64,000 nucleotides of DNA from Diadophis punctatus similis (lineage: Eukaryota > Chordata > Lepidosauria > Squamata > Dipsadidae), in assembly GCA_023053685.1 (NCBI GenBank), contig JALIGW010000016.1:9189001-9253000 (forward strand). The letters run 5' to 3'. Position numbers and translations under genes: made by a program. This document shows positions 1 to 13,271 of the stretch, in pieces. The notes under the pieces were generated by a model. It did not search any database and had not been told where the DNA came from. It was given only the letters and a program-made list of their open reading frames with translations. Every line of letters starts with the position of its first letter. The stretch's first letter is position 1.

Positions 1-1914
1 TTTCATTATTTTTGGACTAACAACACAAATCAGTCCTAAAAAATGACTCACTGTTAGGTTAAGTAAAAAATTCTTCTTCAGATCAAGTTTAAGTCTTGGT
101 GACATCATGGATACAAAATTGTAGGCTTTATAGCAACATTACAACAATGCCTTCTATACTGTTTTTAAACTTCTTAATTTAGGATAAAACCTTAAGATTT
201 CCAGTGGTCTCCTATTAAATTATGTGCTACAATTATGACCCTTTTTTCTTGTGGGATCAACCAAGGATTGCTAGTTGTTTCTAGCTGCTGTAGAATGTAT
301 GCATTTTGGAACAACAGTATGGTTTCTGCTAATTCCAATATGTATTTATAAAAAGAAAAGAAACAAAAAAAAAATCAATTGGGTTTAGAAGATGCACTAA
401 GGAGAAAACATATTTGGCTGACCACATCTCACAATGAGCCTAACTATCTGTAGCGTGAGGAATGACATGTGTTCATAAACGTGTGCATCAGATACCTCAT
501 TTATCTTCTTTCCACTGCTGCTCTGCTAAAGACCATCAGAAAGCAACTGAAGCTTGCAAACAGGTCTAGTGCTTCATGATAACTAAGCATCAGCAGGCAG
601 CACAGTTAGGAAAAGGGCAACATTCCAGCAGGACCCAACACTATATGCTAGTAATGAGATCCCCTCTGCGCCAGTCAATCACTTTCTATTTAAGTGGAAT
701 CTCAACAAATTATCTCTGTGGAATTGCAAAGACAGATGCTCAGCCTTTTCTTTCAGGCTTATTATGCTAATGGTCAATGTGAGAAGGTAAGATCTATCAA
801 TGGTACCCAGCAGGGCAACTTACTATATATATAGACAGGGAGAAAACTCCATACTCATTAGCACTGATGGTGTTGCCTAGTCAGGTAATTAAACATCTGT
901 AAACAAATACTGGTAGCAAACATTATATATTTCTTTAAAGTAAGTCTCCTTGGTGTTACACATTTACATTGATGTATCACTTTATACTTTGGGACAATAA
1001 TTCAGAAATGGGTCACCATTGATTGGTAAGACTGGCATGAATGATAAATTATTAGAATGATAAAATACTATCAAGAGAAATCTACAGGTTGTCTTGGTGT
1101 CTACAAATCTCAGAATTTCCAGAGTCTGGACCATACTGGATGAAAATTTTGGGGCATGTCATCAAACCTATCTGGGAGGTTCAGTATCTACTTGAGGAAA
1201 GTTGTAGAGACATTTAAGGAAAGTAGGAGGCATTTAAGATGTTCATAATTATGTCCTGGACAATATCCTCTTGATTGGTGGTGGTCTATACACTTAAAAC
1301 AACTTACAATCCCAAGGAATAAGACACTCAGCTGTTTTCTGAAAACATAGAGTGCTCAGTTCCAAAAGGTACCAAGTATTTTCAGTGTGCCACGGATTTT
1401 ATTAGTTAAGCTTATTGTTTCAGTTCAAGTCAATATGGATTGTGTCTGCTACAAACTTTCACTTCGGTGATTTGATATATTTTCTTGTTCTACAAGAGGG
1501 TATGGAAAAGATCAATTTTCAGTCGGCGAATGACATTAAAACCCACTTTTGTAGATGGGGCTGTTTTTGAAGGCAAAAGGGAGAGAAACTTCATTAGAGA
1601 GACAAAAGCCCTACATGGCTTTCATTCTCCTTCCCTTTTATTGTAAAATCATTGCAGTTATTTATCTAGGTTAGATAAGAAAGCCACTTTCCACATATAA
1701 GGCTTGTGGTGCTTCATAGCACACAAAAAGCATAACAACCTTATTGAGATTTATGATGGAGTTTTAAATGAAAGTCTCATTAGAAAATAGACTGAAGTTA
1801 TTCATTTTCAAGTAGATGCTGAATTGGTTTAAAAGTGCTCTATAATTGAGTCAATTTAATCCTTTGGGATAAAATACTTTGGCAATGCATTGATTCTACA
1901 CTATCTTTTTCTGG
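1..1914. other. Unassigned AT-rich DNA
   Basis: No recognisable repeat, RNA gene or host exon. Only short chance reading frames are present. Likely intergenic or intronic. Confidence 0.6.
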
Positions 1915-1922
1915 CCTAGTTT

Positions 1923-2276
1923 CAGGGGCGGGTTGCTCGCTTACCGATGCCGGTGCACTGTGTATGCATCTCTACGTTTCGGGGGGGCGCTCGCTCACTA
2001 TGCGCATGTGCCCCCTTGTGCAATTTTGCTTCTGCACATGCACAGAAGCAAAAATCTCGCTGAAATCTTGCACGTGCATCCCCTCGCAAGATTTCGGCGA
2101 GAGTTTGCTTCCGTGCATGCGCAGAAGCAAAATCGCCCAAAAATTCTCACAAAAAGATGGCGACATGTACAATAGGCCAGCGAAAACGGCTCTGGTGCGG
2201 TCGCGCACAAACTGCGCAATCGGCCACTCCCTACCGGAGCTACGCACCGGACAGCTCCGGTAGGAACCCACCACTG
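1923..2276 (+). mobile_element. Non-autonomous hAT MITE, family A
   Basis: Starts CAGGGGCGGGTT and ends AACCCACCACTG, an imperfect terminal inverted repeat. It is flanked by an exact 8-bp duplication CCTAGTTT (1915-1922 and 2277-2284), which is the hAT hallmark. The interior is GC- and CpG-rich with repeated GCATGCGCAGAAGC-like units that are partly self-complementary. No transposase is present, so mobility must have come from a partner in trans. Reading frames here are shadows of the CpG-rich interior. Confidence 0.92.
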
Positions 2277-2445
2277 CCTAGTTTCCTCCAATTGTGTCAG
2301 AACTCTATGAGTTCTGATTCTCTCTGATTCTCAACCAGAAGGCTAGAATTCAAGTAATCATAATTCTAAACTCAGCTGGATGGTATCAAGCTGAGGAAGG
2401 CTGGCAGCTGAAAAACAAATATATATATGAACTATATATATATAG

Positions 2446-2593
2446 TTGGCCACACATGGTCATTCTGGTTTTCTATTTAGATAAGGAAATGTCAGATTGC
2501 CTAGTATAATACAAACATATGCTTTGAACTGCTTGTTCACTGCCTAGCCTTACATATATACAATCTCTTCATATTTTATATTGAATATATAAA

Positions 2594-2687
<94 letters not shown>

Positions 2688-2835
2688 TTTATATATTCAA
2701 TATAAAATATGAAGAGATTGTATATATGTAAGGCTAGGCAGTGAACAAGCAGTTCAAAGCATATGTTTGTATTATACTAGGCAATCTGACATTTCCTTAT
2801 CTAAATAGAAAACCAGAATGACCATGTGTGGCCAA
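2446..2835. repeat. Perfect 390-bp palindrome with AT core
   Basis: About 150 bp on the left (from TTGGCCACACATGG) is the exact reverse complement of the right arm (ending CCATGTGTGGCCAA). The arms meet across an (AT)n core at about 2598-2683, with the symmetry axis between 2640 and 2641. I see no mismatch between the arms. It matches none of the transposon ends in this window. Confidence 0.93.
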
Positions 2836-2861
2836 AAAAACACTGCGAGTGGGGGGGTGAT

Positions 2862-2985
2862 TTCCTTCCTTCCTTCCTTCCTTCCTTCCTTCCTTCCTTC
2901 CTTCCTTCCTTCCTTCCTTCCTTCTTCCTTCCTTCCTTCCTTCCTTCCTTCCTTCCTTCCTTCCTTCCTTCCTTCCTTCCTTCCT
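2862..2985. repeat. (TTCC)n microsatellite
   Basis: A nearly pure TTCC tetranucleotide run with one 1-bp phase slip. It starts 26 bases after the palindrome. The lysine/glycine/arginine-rich frames on the minus strand are just translated repeat. Confidence 0.95.
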
Positions 2986-4504
2986 CCTTGAAGCTTGCAT
3001 GGAGAAAGCCAGTGGGGAAGCTGGTAGGAAGTTGCAAGACCAAGGCCAGCAGACAGGAAAGTGGATGTTGCTGAGTGGGGGAGAGTGTGTGTGGATGCAG
3101 CATGTGTCAGGGAAGACACACAACATGCAACACAAATCAGGATGAGTTGTCAGGGCTGTGGGAGAGGAGCAGCATGGGTCAGGGAGGATGCATGGGGATG
3201 CAGGGCAGATTGTGGGTGCATGGGGATACATGAATATTTGGTTGTTGCACCATTTTGCCCAACTGAAGGTTACAAACAAATACACACAAGAGTTTTATTA
3301 CCATAGAGATGAACAAAATATCAAATGGTTAAAAAGCAAAAGAGACAGATTAATGTCTAATTAGACAAGGCAACTGTATCTTTAAGAAAGCAAGATTAGA
3401 GTAGCAAGCAAATTCAAAATCAAAACAAAACCTACATTATTTTATTAGAACAGGGAGTAGATCTATCGGTGTTACATGCTTAAATAACGTTGGCTACATT
3501 TCTTAAAAAACATTTTTATGTTATCATTATTCTTTCCATTGTATTATCTCTTGTGAAGAATGAGACACATGGGATGTTTTAAGAATGCTAATATAAACCA
3601 AAAAAAAAAAACCTCAATAAATTCACTTGGGAAATCAGTTTTTAAGAAAGTCTCCATTTTACGGTCAAATAAAGTTGCTTGGAAAAAAGCCCCCAAACTC
3701 AAGATAAAGAGCAGATGCGAGCCCATGTTTGCCTTTAATCTTACTTGATTAACTTGTCCTTTGTATGATCATCTCTATGGCTTCTCCAAAGCCTTGAGAG
3801 CCTTATTTAGTGCATCGGATAGTTAGAGCTCAGCAAATGCACCAGAAGCATCGTTTTCAAGCTGTTTCACTTGTGATAACCAAATAAAAGGAGGATTATT
3901 AATTAAATGCATTGTCTCTAAAGGAGGATTTAATAGTAAAGAGGCCAAATGAGCTGCTGTTGAGCATTCACATTGCAAAGGTATGTCTATTGAGTTACTG
4001 CAACAAAGCTCTGGAATGCTCTGATGCATGAACATAAGTGTGGCATTATTCAGTTAGGCATTGTCTCAGTTAGCTCATTCCACAGTCATTGCTAGCAGCA
4101 AATGCTTCAGAAGCTCTGAGAAGACAAAACACCCACAGAATTTTCTCTTAATCTATGAGTGCTCCCCACCAGGCATCTCTCCCCACTAACTGCCCCAGCC
4201 ACGAAAAGCCTGGAAAAGAGGCACATGCTATATACTCAGTGTGGTATATTGAATAAACCACTATTGGTTGGATTTGTTTTGTCTTTGGCCAAGATAAAAC
4301 AAATTGCCCCATGGCCTAGTGAAACAGGTAAATAAAATGATTGTGTTTGCAGACTGCTCCAAGTCATGGTTTGTTTAGCTGTGTTTTACTGAACAACCTA
4401 CAAATGATGATATTCAGCAATGCAGAAACTGGAGACCATGGTTTATCTGTCACAATGGCTGAATTCACATAGATCACTGAGCCAAAGTCATACAAATCAT
4501 ATGA
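2986..4504. other. Unassigned DNA
   Basis: 3061-3230 contains degenerate purine-rich direct repeats (variants of GATGCAGCATGTGTCAGGGA). The rest is AT-rich with no recognisable element. Confidence 0.5.
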
Positions 4505-4512
4505 AACTAACC

Positions 4513-4718
4513 TAGTGGTGGGTTGCTACCGGTTCGACCCGGTACGGCGAACCGGTAGCAGTGGTGGAAGGTTCCACCCACCCGCCCGAACGTCATCAAA
4601 AAATGTTTTGTGCATGCACAGAAGCTTGTGCACATGCACAGAAGCGTTGAGTGCACACAAAGCACCTGTGTGCTCCCATTCCCGAACCGGTAGCAAAGGT
4701 AAGTAGAACCCACTACTG
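4513..4718 (+). mobile_element. Non-autonomous hAT MITE, family A
   Basis: Ends TAGTGGTGGGTT and AACCCACTACTG. An exact 8-bp duplication AACTAACC flanks it (4505-4512, 4719-4726). The interior has paired ACCGGTAGCA motifs and a CATGCACAGAAGC core like the copies at 1923 and 57848. No coding capacity. Confidence 0.93.
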
Positions 4719-4726
4719 AACTAACC

Positions 4727-6149
4727 AATGTGCAGATGGGAAGATGACTTCAACTTTTCCTCCTCTGACTTCTCGACATCATCGGAGGTCCACTGTTTGG
4801 TCATCCGTGATCATTTCTCTCAAGGAAGAGAGCTGCTTGGCCCCAGTAGTGGGTTGAGGATCCCAGGGCTTCATTCTGTTGAGTATGTGTTCCCCATCCA
4901 TCCAATTGTTTCTTTCATGATGCAGAACTGAGATCACCTGGTGTCCTACTTTCCACCTCTTTTCTGCTACTGTTACATACCTCAAAGCTGGAATAACGAA
5001 GTCCCTTTGAAACTGTCCGAGCTAATTTCTCATAATATTGTTTCCAACAGCTCTGGAAAATTTAGTGCCATTGATTGACAGGTAATGTTGATTATTGTTA
5101 TTAACGCTTCCGCCCTTTTGTCTCTTGTTTGTTGTTCACATCTCTTTCTCTCTCCCTGCTCGCTCTGCTTTTTGTTCCTTTTTTGCCAGTTAACTGTTTT
5201 GGATGTTTGCTAAATAAACACCGAGCTATGTTTTTGCTGGCAGAACTGAACAGGGTGCATGCTTGCTTGACCTGGATTTAGCATGCTGGGTACAAACTAA
5301 ACTTGAAATTACCCCTAGTCTTTCTCCAACACAGGAAGGGGGAGTTTTCTGCCTATTGGCAGAGAAAAGAAGATCAGTGATTTGGCAGGCTTTCTGGCAC
5401 AGAGAGCTATACAGAACAATCGATGTGTCCATTTTAATCTTTTAATTTCTGTTGTCCCACTTTGTCCCAGAGCAGGAGCGCCTGCTGAGTCAAAACAGCA
5501 GCTTTGATAGCTTAGTTGTGACTATTGTGACTTCCTATGTTTTTATTGTCCTCCTTCCACACCTGTGATGACCCTGTTTGGGAGGCACCGATCAGTCCCC
5601 TCACTTGAAGCTTCCGACTAAGAACTGGAACAATTCTGTCCGAGAATACTTCCAACCATTGTATTCTCTCCCTTGCCTCTGGGTCCTAATGTTTATTTTC
5701 CAACTTTCCTTTTGCTTAGAAACTCTTAAGGGGAAAAGATGAAATCTCCAGCTGCTATCTTCCCCCTTCAGCTTTTGCAGGAATCACATAATTTTGGTTG
5801 CATGAAGACTGACTCAGAATATGAAGAACAAAGCTAGCAATTGTTGTCAACCTTGCTCAGAATTAATTGGACAGCCTTCTATAGGTAAGTAGATATATAG
5901 GGTATGCAGTATATGCAAAAGGACTATCACTGTAGATGTACTTGGATTTGCAGGTGTTGCGTTTGTCCCCATACAATGGTACAAATCTCTTCACACCATA
6001 GAAGTCTTAATCTTCATGATCGAGTTGCTGTCCCAATTGTTGGTAAACAAGGATTGCTTGTACTACTCCCATAACCCTTGGCTAACATTCCTCTGGCACC
6101 ATGAGAGTGCAACCAAGGGAGTTGTTTCCCAAGGGTCCATGACTATTCT
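4727..6149. other. Unassigned DNA
   Basis: Mixed-composition sequence with no repeat or exon that I recognise. 5080-5700 is less AT-rich than its surroundings but has no long frame or domain signal. Confidence 0.5.
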
Positions 6150-6450
6150 CTGTGGCCAACTCGCCACAGCCAACTCACCATGGCCAAATTGCCATGGCCA
6201 ACTTGCCACGGCCAACTCGCTGCAGAACAACTTGATATTATTACACTAATATCAAAGAAATAGTGGAACATAATCATGAAAGAAAGGATGCAAAAGGAGG
6301 GACAGAATGAAATGTGAATGGCAGAAATTAAAATATTTTTTATTTATTTTATTTATTTTAAATAAATAAATAGAATTGTTAAATTGTCTTGCAGCAAGCA
6401 CCATGTGGCAAGTTGCCTCAAGGTGAGTTGGCCATGACTAGTTGGCTGCA
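6150..6450. repeat. Degenerate inverted repeat built on GGCCAACT
   Basis: The left part (6150-6225) has five or six copies of a roughly 14-20-bp unit resembling ATGGCCAACTCGCC. The right part (6395-6450) carries the complementary unit (GGTGAGTTGGCCATG). A TTTA-rich stretch lies between. Probably a decayed fold-back MITE; the ends are unclear. Confidence 0.4.
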
Positions 6451-6837
6451 GCAAGTTGTTCCATTCCAAAATGCAGTCCAATGCAGATTAACAAAACCAC
6501 CCATCTTTAGAAAATAGATCAATCCTTGTTCTATGACAAGTGTTGCAGCTGCAATTTCACCATATGTTTGGGTTAAACAGAACTGGAACCAACAAGGGGT
6601 TGGCAATTACATGGTGTGAGTCTGCCATTTGTAACATGCATCTGTAGTGTTAATATAGAAGACCATTGTTATTTCAAGGAGTTTGGTGACATATTTTGAT
6701 GTCTTCTTCATATTAAGAAAAGTCTAAAAGTTTAGAGTTCATTCTGAGCTAATCTGCTTGTTTTTGATTCTTGCTTGCTGAATAAAGGGGAAGAAGTGAC
6801 AGTCTTTACAGAGCTGCCAACCTGTGAAAATCTCAGA

Positions 6838-6903
6838 TTTTTATTTATTTATTTATTTATTTGGTAGTTTTTATATGCCGCCCTACTCCCTCAGGACTCA
6901 TTT
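6838..6903 (-). mobile_element. L2-type LINE 3' end fragment
   Basis: A (TTTA)n run followed by TATATGCCGCCCTACTCCC. This is the reverse complement of the 3' tail seen on the L2 copies at 49936 and 59638 (GGGAGTTGGGCGGCATA then AAATAAATAAA). Only the last 65 bp are present. Confidence 0.65.
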
Positions 6904-6907
6904 TGGT

Positions 6908-7597
6908 TCCATTTGTTTATTTGTTTATTTGTTTATTTGTTTATAAACAGGTGTACAAGATAACAGGTATGATATAAACATAAACATAAACAAAAGCAAA
7001 GTAGGTATAGGTAAATTTGGACAATAGGCTAGTAGGACAGGGATGGTAGGCACGATGGTGCGCTTATGCATGCCCCTTACAGACCTCTTAGGAATGAGGT
7101 AGACTGTAGACAGTCTAAGGTTAAAGTTTTTGGAGTTTGGGGAAGAAACCACAGAGTCAGGTAGCGAATTCCAGGCATTGATCACTCTGTTGCTGAAGTT
7201 GTATTTTCTGCAGTCAAGTTTCGAGCGGTTTACATTTAGTTTGAATCTATTATGTGCTTGTGTATTGCTCCGGTTGAAGCTGAAGTATTCATTGACAGGT
7301 AGGACATTGTGGCAGATGATTTATGAACTACATTTAGATCAGATCGAAGGCGACGTAGCTCTAAGTTGTCTAAGCCCAAAATTTCAAGTCTGGTGGAATA
7401 AGGTATTCTGTTGTGAGCAGAGGAGTGGAGGACTCTTCTTGTGAAATATTTCTGGACTCTCTCAATTGTATTAATGTCCGATATGCAGTGCAGGTTCCAG
7501 ACAGGTGAGCTGTATTCGAGGATTGGTCTGGCAAATGTTTTGTATGCTCTGGTTAGCAGTGTAATATTGCCAGAGAAGAAGCTACGCAATATTAGGT
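6908..7597 (-). mobile_element. CR1-like LINE, 3' part with RT C-terminal region
   Basis: A minus-strand frame at 7236-7589 encodes a C-terminal reverse-transcriptase segment with KTFARPILEYSSPVWN and NTIERVQKYFTRRV. This is the RPILEYASPVW...IERVQ pattern of CR1/Jockey-group LINEs. A second, shifted frame (6925-7185) has NAWNSLPDSVVSSPN, the usual final block. The 3' end is a TTTG/TTTA-rich simple tail (6908-6945 on plus). The frame is broken between blocks and the 5' end is missing, so it is dead. The same 3' region recurs at 32164 and 56690. Confidence 0.82.
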
Positions 7598-7681
7598 TGA
7601 CAAATTAATTGCAGAGTGATGCGGCAGCCAGTCAAGATTAGGTCTTGCATTCTCATAACTATAGCAAGGCCATGAAGTCAG

Positions 7682-7922
7682 GAGCTGAGGTGGCGCAGTG
7701 GTTAAAAGCAGCACTGCAACCTATTTCAGCGACTGCTAGTTCAGCAGTTCAGCTCTTTAAATCTCACCAGCTCAAGATTGACTCAGCCTTCCATCCTTCT
7801 GAGGTGGGTAAAATGAGGACCCAGATTGTTGGGGGCAATATGCTGAACTCTATAAACCGCTTAGAGAGGGTGTAAAGCACTATGAAGTGGTATATAAGTC
7901 TAAGTGCTATTGCTATTGCTAT
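7682..7922 (+). mobile_element. Sauria-type SINE (tRNA head, TATTGC tail)
   Basis: The head has an A-box-like TGGCGCAGTGG and a diverged B-box region. The body contains TTGACTCAGCCTTCCATCC and AAAATGAGGACCCAGATTG, then AACCGCTTAGAG, TATATAAGTCTAAGTG and a (CTATTG)n tail. From memory, the tail is shared with BovB LINEs, which would supply retrotransposition. Internal pol III promoter type; no open frame expected. Confidence 0.88.
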
Positions 7923-8752
7923 GGTACTACGTTTTGATAAAAAAAACTTGGGGATGTTGTTATTTGAGGGGAGCTTCTGCACAGTACATAGTGTTGAGTA
8001 CTGTGGAAACTGGATGCCCTTGAGGTAATTCTGCTGTCATTATTAAAGCAGCTTATAAGAGATTTGGATGTCATCTTCTTTGGTATGGATGCTTTTTATG
8101 TTATGCTTTTAAATCTTTTTTGCTTGAGCTAATAATATAGCTTAATAGATCCCTTTGTATACAGGTGTTCATTGTCTCTGTATCCAAAAGAACCAATCGC
8201 CTGAGCACTTGATCACTGCCCTGTCACTTGGCAAAACAGCATCAAGTGACCCTCCTCTTCCCCTCCATCAAAATAGTTTTTTTAAAAAACCAGTTTGAAA
8301 AAATGCCAGTTCCTAGTTCTTTAAGGTTTGGGAAAGCCTGTATCACACATTTTGAAAGAAGTGGGGGAGAAATTGACTAGATATTTTACAAGGAAGAATG
8401 AATTGGCACACCGAGTGTTAGACAACCAACCCTTCTATTTGCTTCCTGAGCTTATCTGCCCTCTCAGCTAGAGAGTGGAACAATTCCAATAATTACAGTG
8501 AGAGAGACTGGATTTTGTTTCTTTACAGAGTGGAATAGAACAGACTGTCATATTGCAAATCTGGGACATTTAGTTTTACTTTATCTTTGCAGTCATCTCA
8601 AGACCAAATTACCACAATCATTCTCTTTTTTTTCTTTTAAAGGAATACTGAGGAATGAAGGTTTTCCTCCCTCTTTTGCCAAAAAGAACTGGATACTTTT
8701 TAAAATGCCTGCAGAACTCTTCAGTGCATAGATGGTTTGAGGAAAGGAGTGA
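7923..8752. other. Unassigned DNA
   Basis: AT-rich sequence with no repeat or exon recognised. Confidence 0.5.
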
Positions 8753-8995
8753 AAGGAATGAAATTCAAAAATTTTCCCTACCGGTTCTGTGGGCGTGGCT
8801 TGGTGGGCGTGACAGGGGAAGGATACTGCAAAATCCCCATTCCCTCCCCACTCCAGGGGGAAGGATATTGCAAAATCTCCATTCCCACTCCACTCTGGGG
8901 CCAGCCAGAGGTGGTATTTGCCGGTTCTCCGAACTACTCAAAATTCCCCTACCGGTTCTCCACAACCTGTCAGAACCTGCTGAATTTCATCCCTG
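8753..8995. mobile_element. hAT-like MITE, ends AAGGAATGAAATTC / GAATTTCATCCCTG
   Basis: The terminal sequences are imperfectly complementary. CTACCGGTTCT occurs near both ends, in the same orientation. The interior has an imperfect tandem duplication of GGAAGGATACTGCAAAATC. I could not find a matching 8-bp target duplication, so the superfamily call rests on resemblance to neighbouring elements. Confidence 0.6.
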
Positions 8996-9634
8996 GTAGA
9001 ATCATAAGAAGTATATTTAAACAAGTATGCCATTTTCTGCTGGGATTAGTGATTGCGGGCCAAATTAAGTTTTCTGTGCTTGGAATTCTCTTATTAACTG
9101 CATAACTGTAATTGTGATAGGCTCCCTGTACTATGTTTCAATAGCAAAGTAATTTTATCATGAAGATTAATTTATGCAATAAGCACTTGGTCTTGACGGT
9201 TGTTGAATAAGCCTGCCCCCCACCACATTGCACTAACTTTTTATATCTAGTTCCCAAACCCGAAATGGCTGGATTCACACAAACAAGGTGTGACAACTTC
9301 TAAATTGACTCCATTCTTAGAGGCATAAATAAATGGAATTTACCCTTTGTTTCTGAAAAAGCCTTTCCCATTTAATCACATTTATACAACAGTGAAGCTA
9401 ATACAAAATAAACGGCACCTTTATAATTCCACCAAGTTGATTAGGAAGGTATAGCCGCTAGATAATTTTGAATTTTCTAACTAGACCAGAACAAATAGGG
9501 AACATTTTCTTTAACTGGACAAGTAACAGTTTCCAAAAAGGCTAGCTTCCTCTTATCCTCTACATTTTCTAAAATTGAGTGCAGCACTTAAAAGAGATTG
9601 ATTTATTGTTTTTAATTTATTCAATGTTTGCATC
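8996..9634. other. Unassigned DNA
   Basis: No repeat, RNA or exon recognised. Confidence 0.5.
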
Positions 9635-9642
9635 CTATAAGG

Positions 9643-10072
9643 CAGTGATGGCGAACCTATGGCACAGGTGCCACAGGTGGCACGCGGAGCCATATCTGCC
9701 GGCACGCGAGCCGTTGCCCTAGCTCAGCTCCAGTGCGCATGTGCGTGCCCGCCGGCTGATTTTTGGCTCACGCGGAGGCTCTGGGAGGGTGATTTCGGCC
9801 TCCATAGGGCCTCCAGGGTGGCGGGGGAGCGTTTTCGCCCTCCCCAAGCTCCAAGAAAGCCTCTGGAGCCTGGGGAGGGTGAAAAACGGGCCTACCGGCC
9901 CACTGGAAGTCAGAAAACAGGGAAGTGGGGGGGGGTGTCGCGCAAGCATGTGCAGCGGGGTGGGTCAAGTGAGGGGCTTTGAATTATGGGTGTGGGCACG
10001 CACGCACGCACGTGCAATAGTGCGCACACACACTATTTCGGCACCCGAGGGAAAAAAGATTCGCCATCACTG
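9643..10072 (+). mobile_element. Non-autonomous hAT element, family B
   Basis: Starts CAGTGATGGCGAACC and ends with the near-complement ATTCGCCATCACTG. It is flanked by exact CTATAAGG (9635-9642, 10073-10080). The interior is very GC-rich (GGGAGGGTG, GCCTCTGGAGCC, GCACGCGGAGCC). The termini resemble, from memory, the OposCharlie group of hAT transposons. Frames of 100 or more residues inside are shadows of GC-rich DNA. Confidence 0.94.
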
Positions 10073-10129
10073 CTATAAGGTATATCAATATGCATTTATT
10101 TTCTATTTATCAGTTACACAATAAAACAA

Positions 10130-11750
10130 TTAAGTGACATCAAGTCAGTGTCAGCTCTTGGTGACCACACAGACTTTCACTGGAAACTTAGACTTCTAAG
10201 TCTCTCTTGCTACTGTAATTCAATCCATCCATTTTATGTTATTCTCTTTTCTTTCGTTCCATTTCCCCAGCATTATGGACTTCTCAAGGGACCTGAACCT
10301 CTGCATAATGGGTCCAAAATATGATACTTTCATATTTCTGTGTTTTTTTTCTGAGATATTTGTCTTTCTTGGCTTTGCTTCTTTTCTCTTCTTGGCAATT
10401 TACAGTTTGTTCTCGCATCCAGTTTGCTTTTTTCAATTTTTGGCAGTCTGCTTTTACATTCATGTTTAATGACTTCTTTAATTTCATTCCATAATTCCTC
10501 TGGCTCTCCATCAGTGAAGCTTAGGTTTTCAGAACAATTCCTGAGGTTCTCCTTGGAAATGTTGAGTATACTTTCAAATCATATTGTGGAAACTTTCTTT
10601 AGCTTAGCTTCAAACTTGCACATGGACAGTTTGTGATCTATGTGATCTATGCCTCAGTGTGCTTCTGGCCATATTATTAATACTATAACTGATCCATAAT
10701 ACAGTTAGTTTGATTTCTTTATAATCCATCTGACGATGTCCATGTACAGGTAGTCCTCAACTTACAATAGTTCATTTAGTGACTGTTCAAAGTTACACTG
10801 GCACTGGAAACAGTGACTTATGACCATTTTTCATAGTTATGGCCATTGCAATATCCCCATGGTCATGTAATAAAAATTCATATGTTTGGCAACTGACTCA
10901 GGTTTATGACTGTTGCAGTGCCCCAGGGCCTTTGATCATCTTTTGCAACCTTCTGATAAGCAAAGTCAACGAGGAAGCCAGATTCCCTTAACAACCTTGT
11001 TACTAACTTAACAACCCCAGTGATTCACTTAACAACTGTGGCAAAAAAGGTCATAAAATGGGGAGAAACTCAGTTAACAAATGTCTCATTTAGGAACATA
11101 ATTTTGGGGGTTCAATTGTGGTCATAATTTGATGACTACCTGTATAGAGGTGTCATTTTGGTTGCTGAAATAGCATTAGCTATGAATACATCATTGGAGT
11201 AGCAGAAATTGAGAAGTCAATCTCTTACTTCATTCCCAAATTAATACAATCTAACTACAGTTTCTCTTTCATGTTTGCAGTTTTTGCATCCCAGTCTCCA
11301 ATCACAAGCAGCACATCTTGTTTACATTTTCCGCCAATTTCAAATTGCACTTGATCATAAAACCTATCAACCTCCTCTTTGTCTGCACTAATAGTAGGCA
11401 CACCAACATGGATGAGGGTCATATTAAAGGGGTGCCCACAAAGTTTATTCAATATTATTCACTGATTGCATTGCAGCCAATATTGTTCTCACTATACCCT
11501 TCCTAACTATAAAATAAACACTTTCTTTCTTATTTTGCCACATCCTGAGTAATAAACAGTGTTATCTTCTAACTGAAAGTGTCCATTTCCAGGCAATTTC
11601 AATTTGCTGATGCCTAAGACATCATTTTAGTTACTTCATTACATCTTTCACTGTGTTGAGGTTTCCTGTGTTTATATTTCTAATGTTCTGTGTTCCTGCT
11701 ATTTGCCACCACTCATCCTGATTTGCCATCTTGAGTTGTATATGAAAAAA
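10130..11750 (-). mobile_element. BovB (RTE-group) LINE fragment, endonuclease region
   Basis: On the minus strand 11255-11452 encodes an endonuclease block with EEVDRFYDQVQ and DVLLVIGDWDAK, matching the BovB pattern of an acidic FY..LQ stretch followed by GDWNAK. Further 3' (10560-10730) a DHKLSMCKFEAKLKK-like segment fits the end of the endonuclease. 10284-10511 is a lysine-rich linker with EELWNE upstream in the same strand. Stops and frameshifts interrupt it, and it is split by the MITE at 10747-11142. Outer ends are approximate. Confidence 0.75.
10747..11142. mobile_element. TA-flanked MITE (Tc1/mariner type), CAGGTAGTCCTCAACTTAC
   Basis: Begins CAGGTAGTCCTCAACTTAC and ends GATGACTACCTG, flanked on each side by TA (10745-10746, 11143-11144). 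The interior is a degraded palindrome of TTAACAACTG and TGACC motifs. It splits the BovB LINE, so it is younger than it. Related copies lie at 43974 and 58096. Confidence 0.85.
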
Positions 11751-13071
<1,321 letters not shown>

Positions 13072-13271
13072 AATGAGTGTTGATGACTTCAACTAGCCCC
13101 TGTGTTCTTCTTGGCAAGATTTCAACAGTGGCTTGTCATTGCCTCCTTCCCAGGGCTGAGAAAGAATGACCGGCTCAAGGTCATTAATCTAGTCTCATGC
13201 CTAAAATGGAACTGGAACTCACAGTCTCCCAGTTTCTAGCCAGATGTCTTAAACACTACCCAAACTTTCTC
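13072..13271 (-). mobile_element. tRNA-derived SINE, GCCAGTTTGGTGTAGTGG family
   Basis: Read on the minus strand it has GGCTAGAAACTGGGAGACTG, then GTGAGTTCCAGTTCC (B-box-like), GAGCCGGTCATTCTTTCTC, CCCTGGGAAGGAGGCAATG and a TTGCCAAGAA 3' part. This matches the better-preserved plus-strand copy at 48511 block by block. Confidence 0.75.

Noticed and set aside
2772..3285. Minus-strand frames up to 162 aa rich in Lys, Glu, Gly and Arg
   Set aside because: Translation of the (TTCC)n array with short non-repeat extensions.
7682..7922. tRNA genes from A and B boxes
   Set aside because: These boxes lie in SINE heads followed by SINE bodies and tails; no cloverleaf of a functional tRNA was seen.
9659..10124. 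107-127-aa frames with proline- and glycine-rich products
   Set aside because: They lie inside a family B hAT element and recur at every copy (16451, 17847, 36226, 51368) because of its GC-rich sequence. They show no transposase motif.
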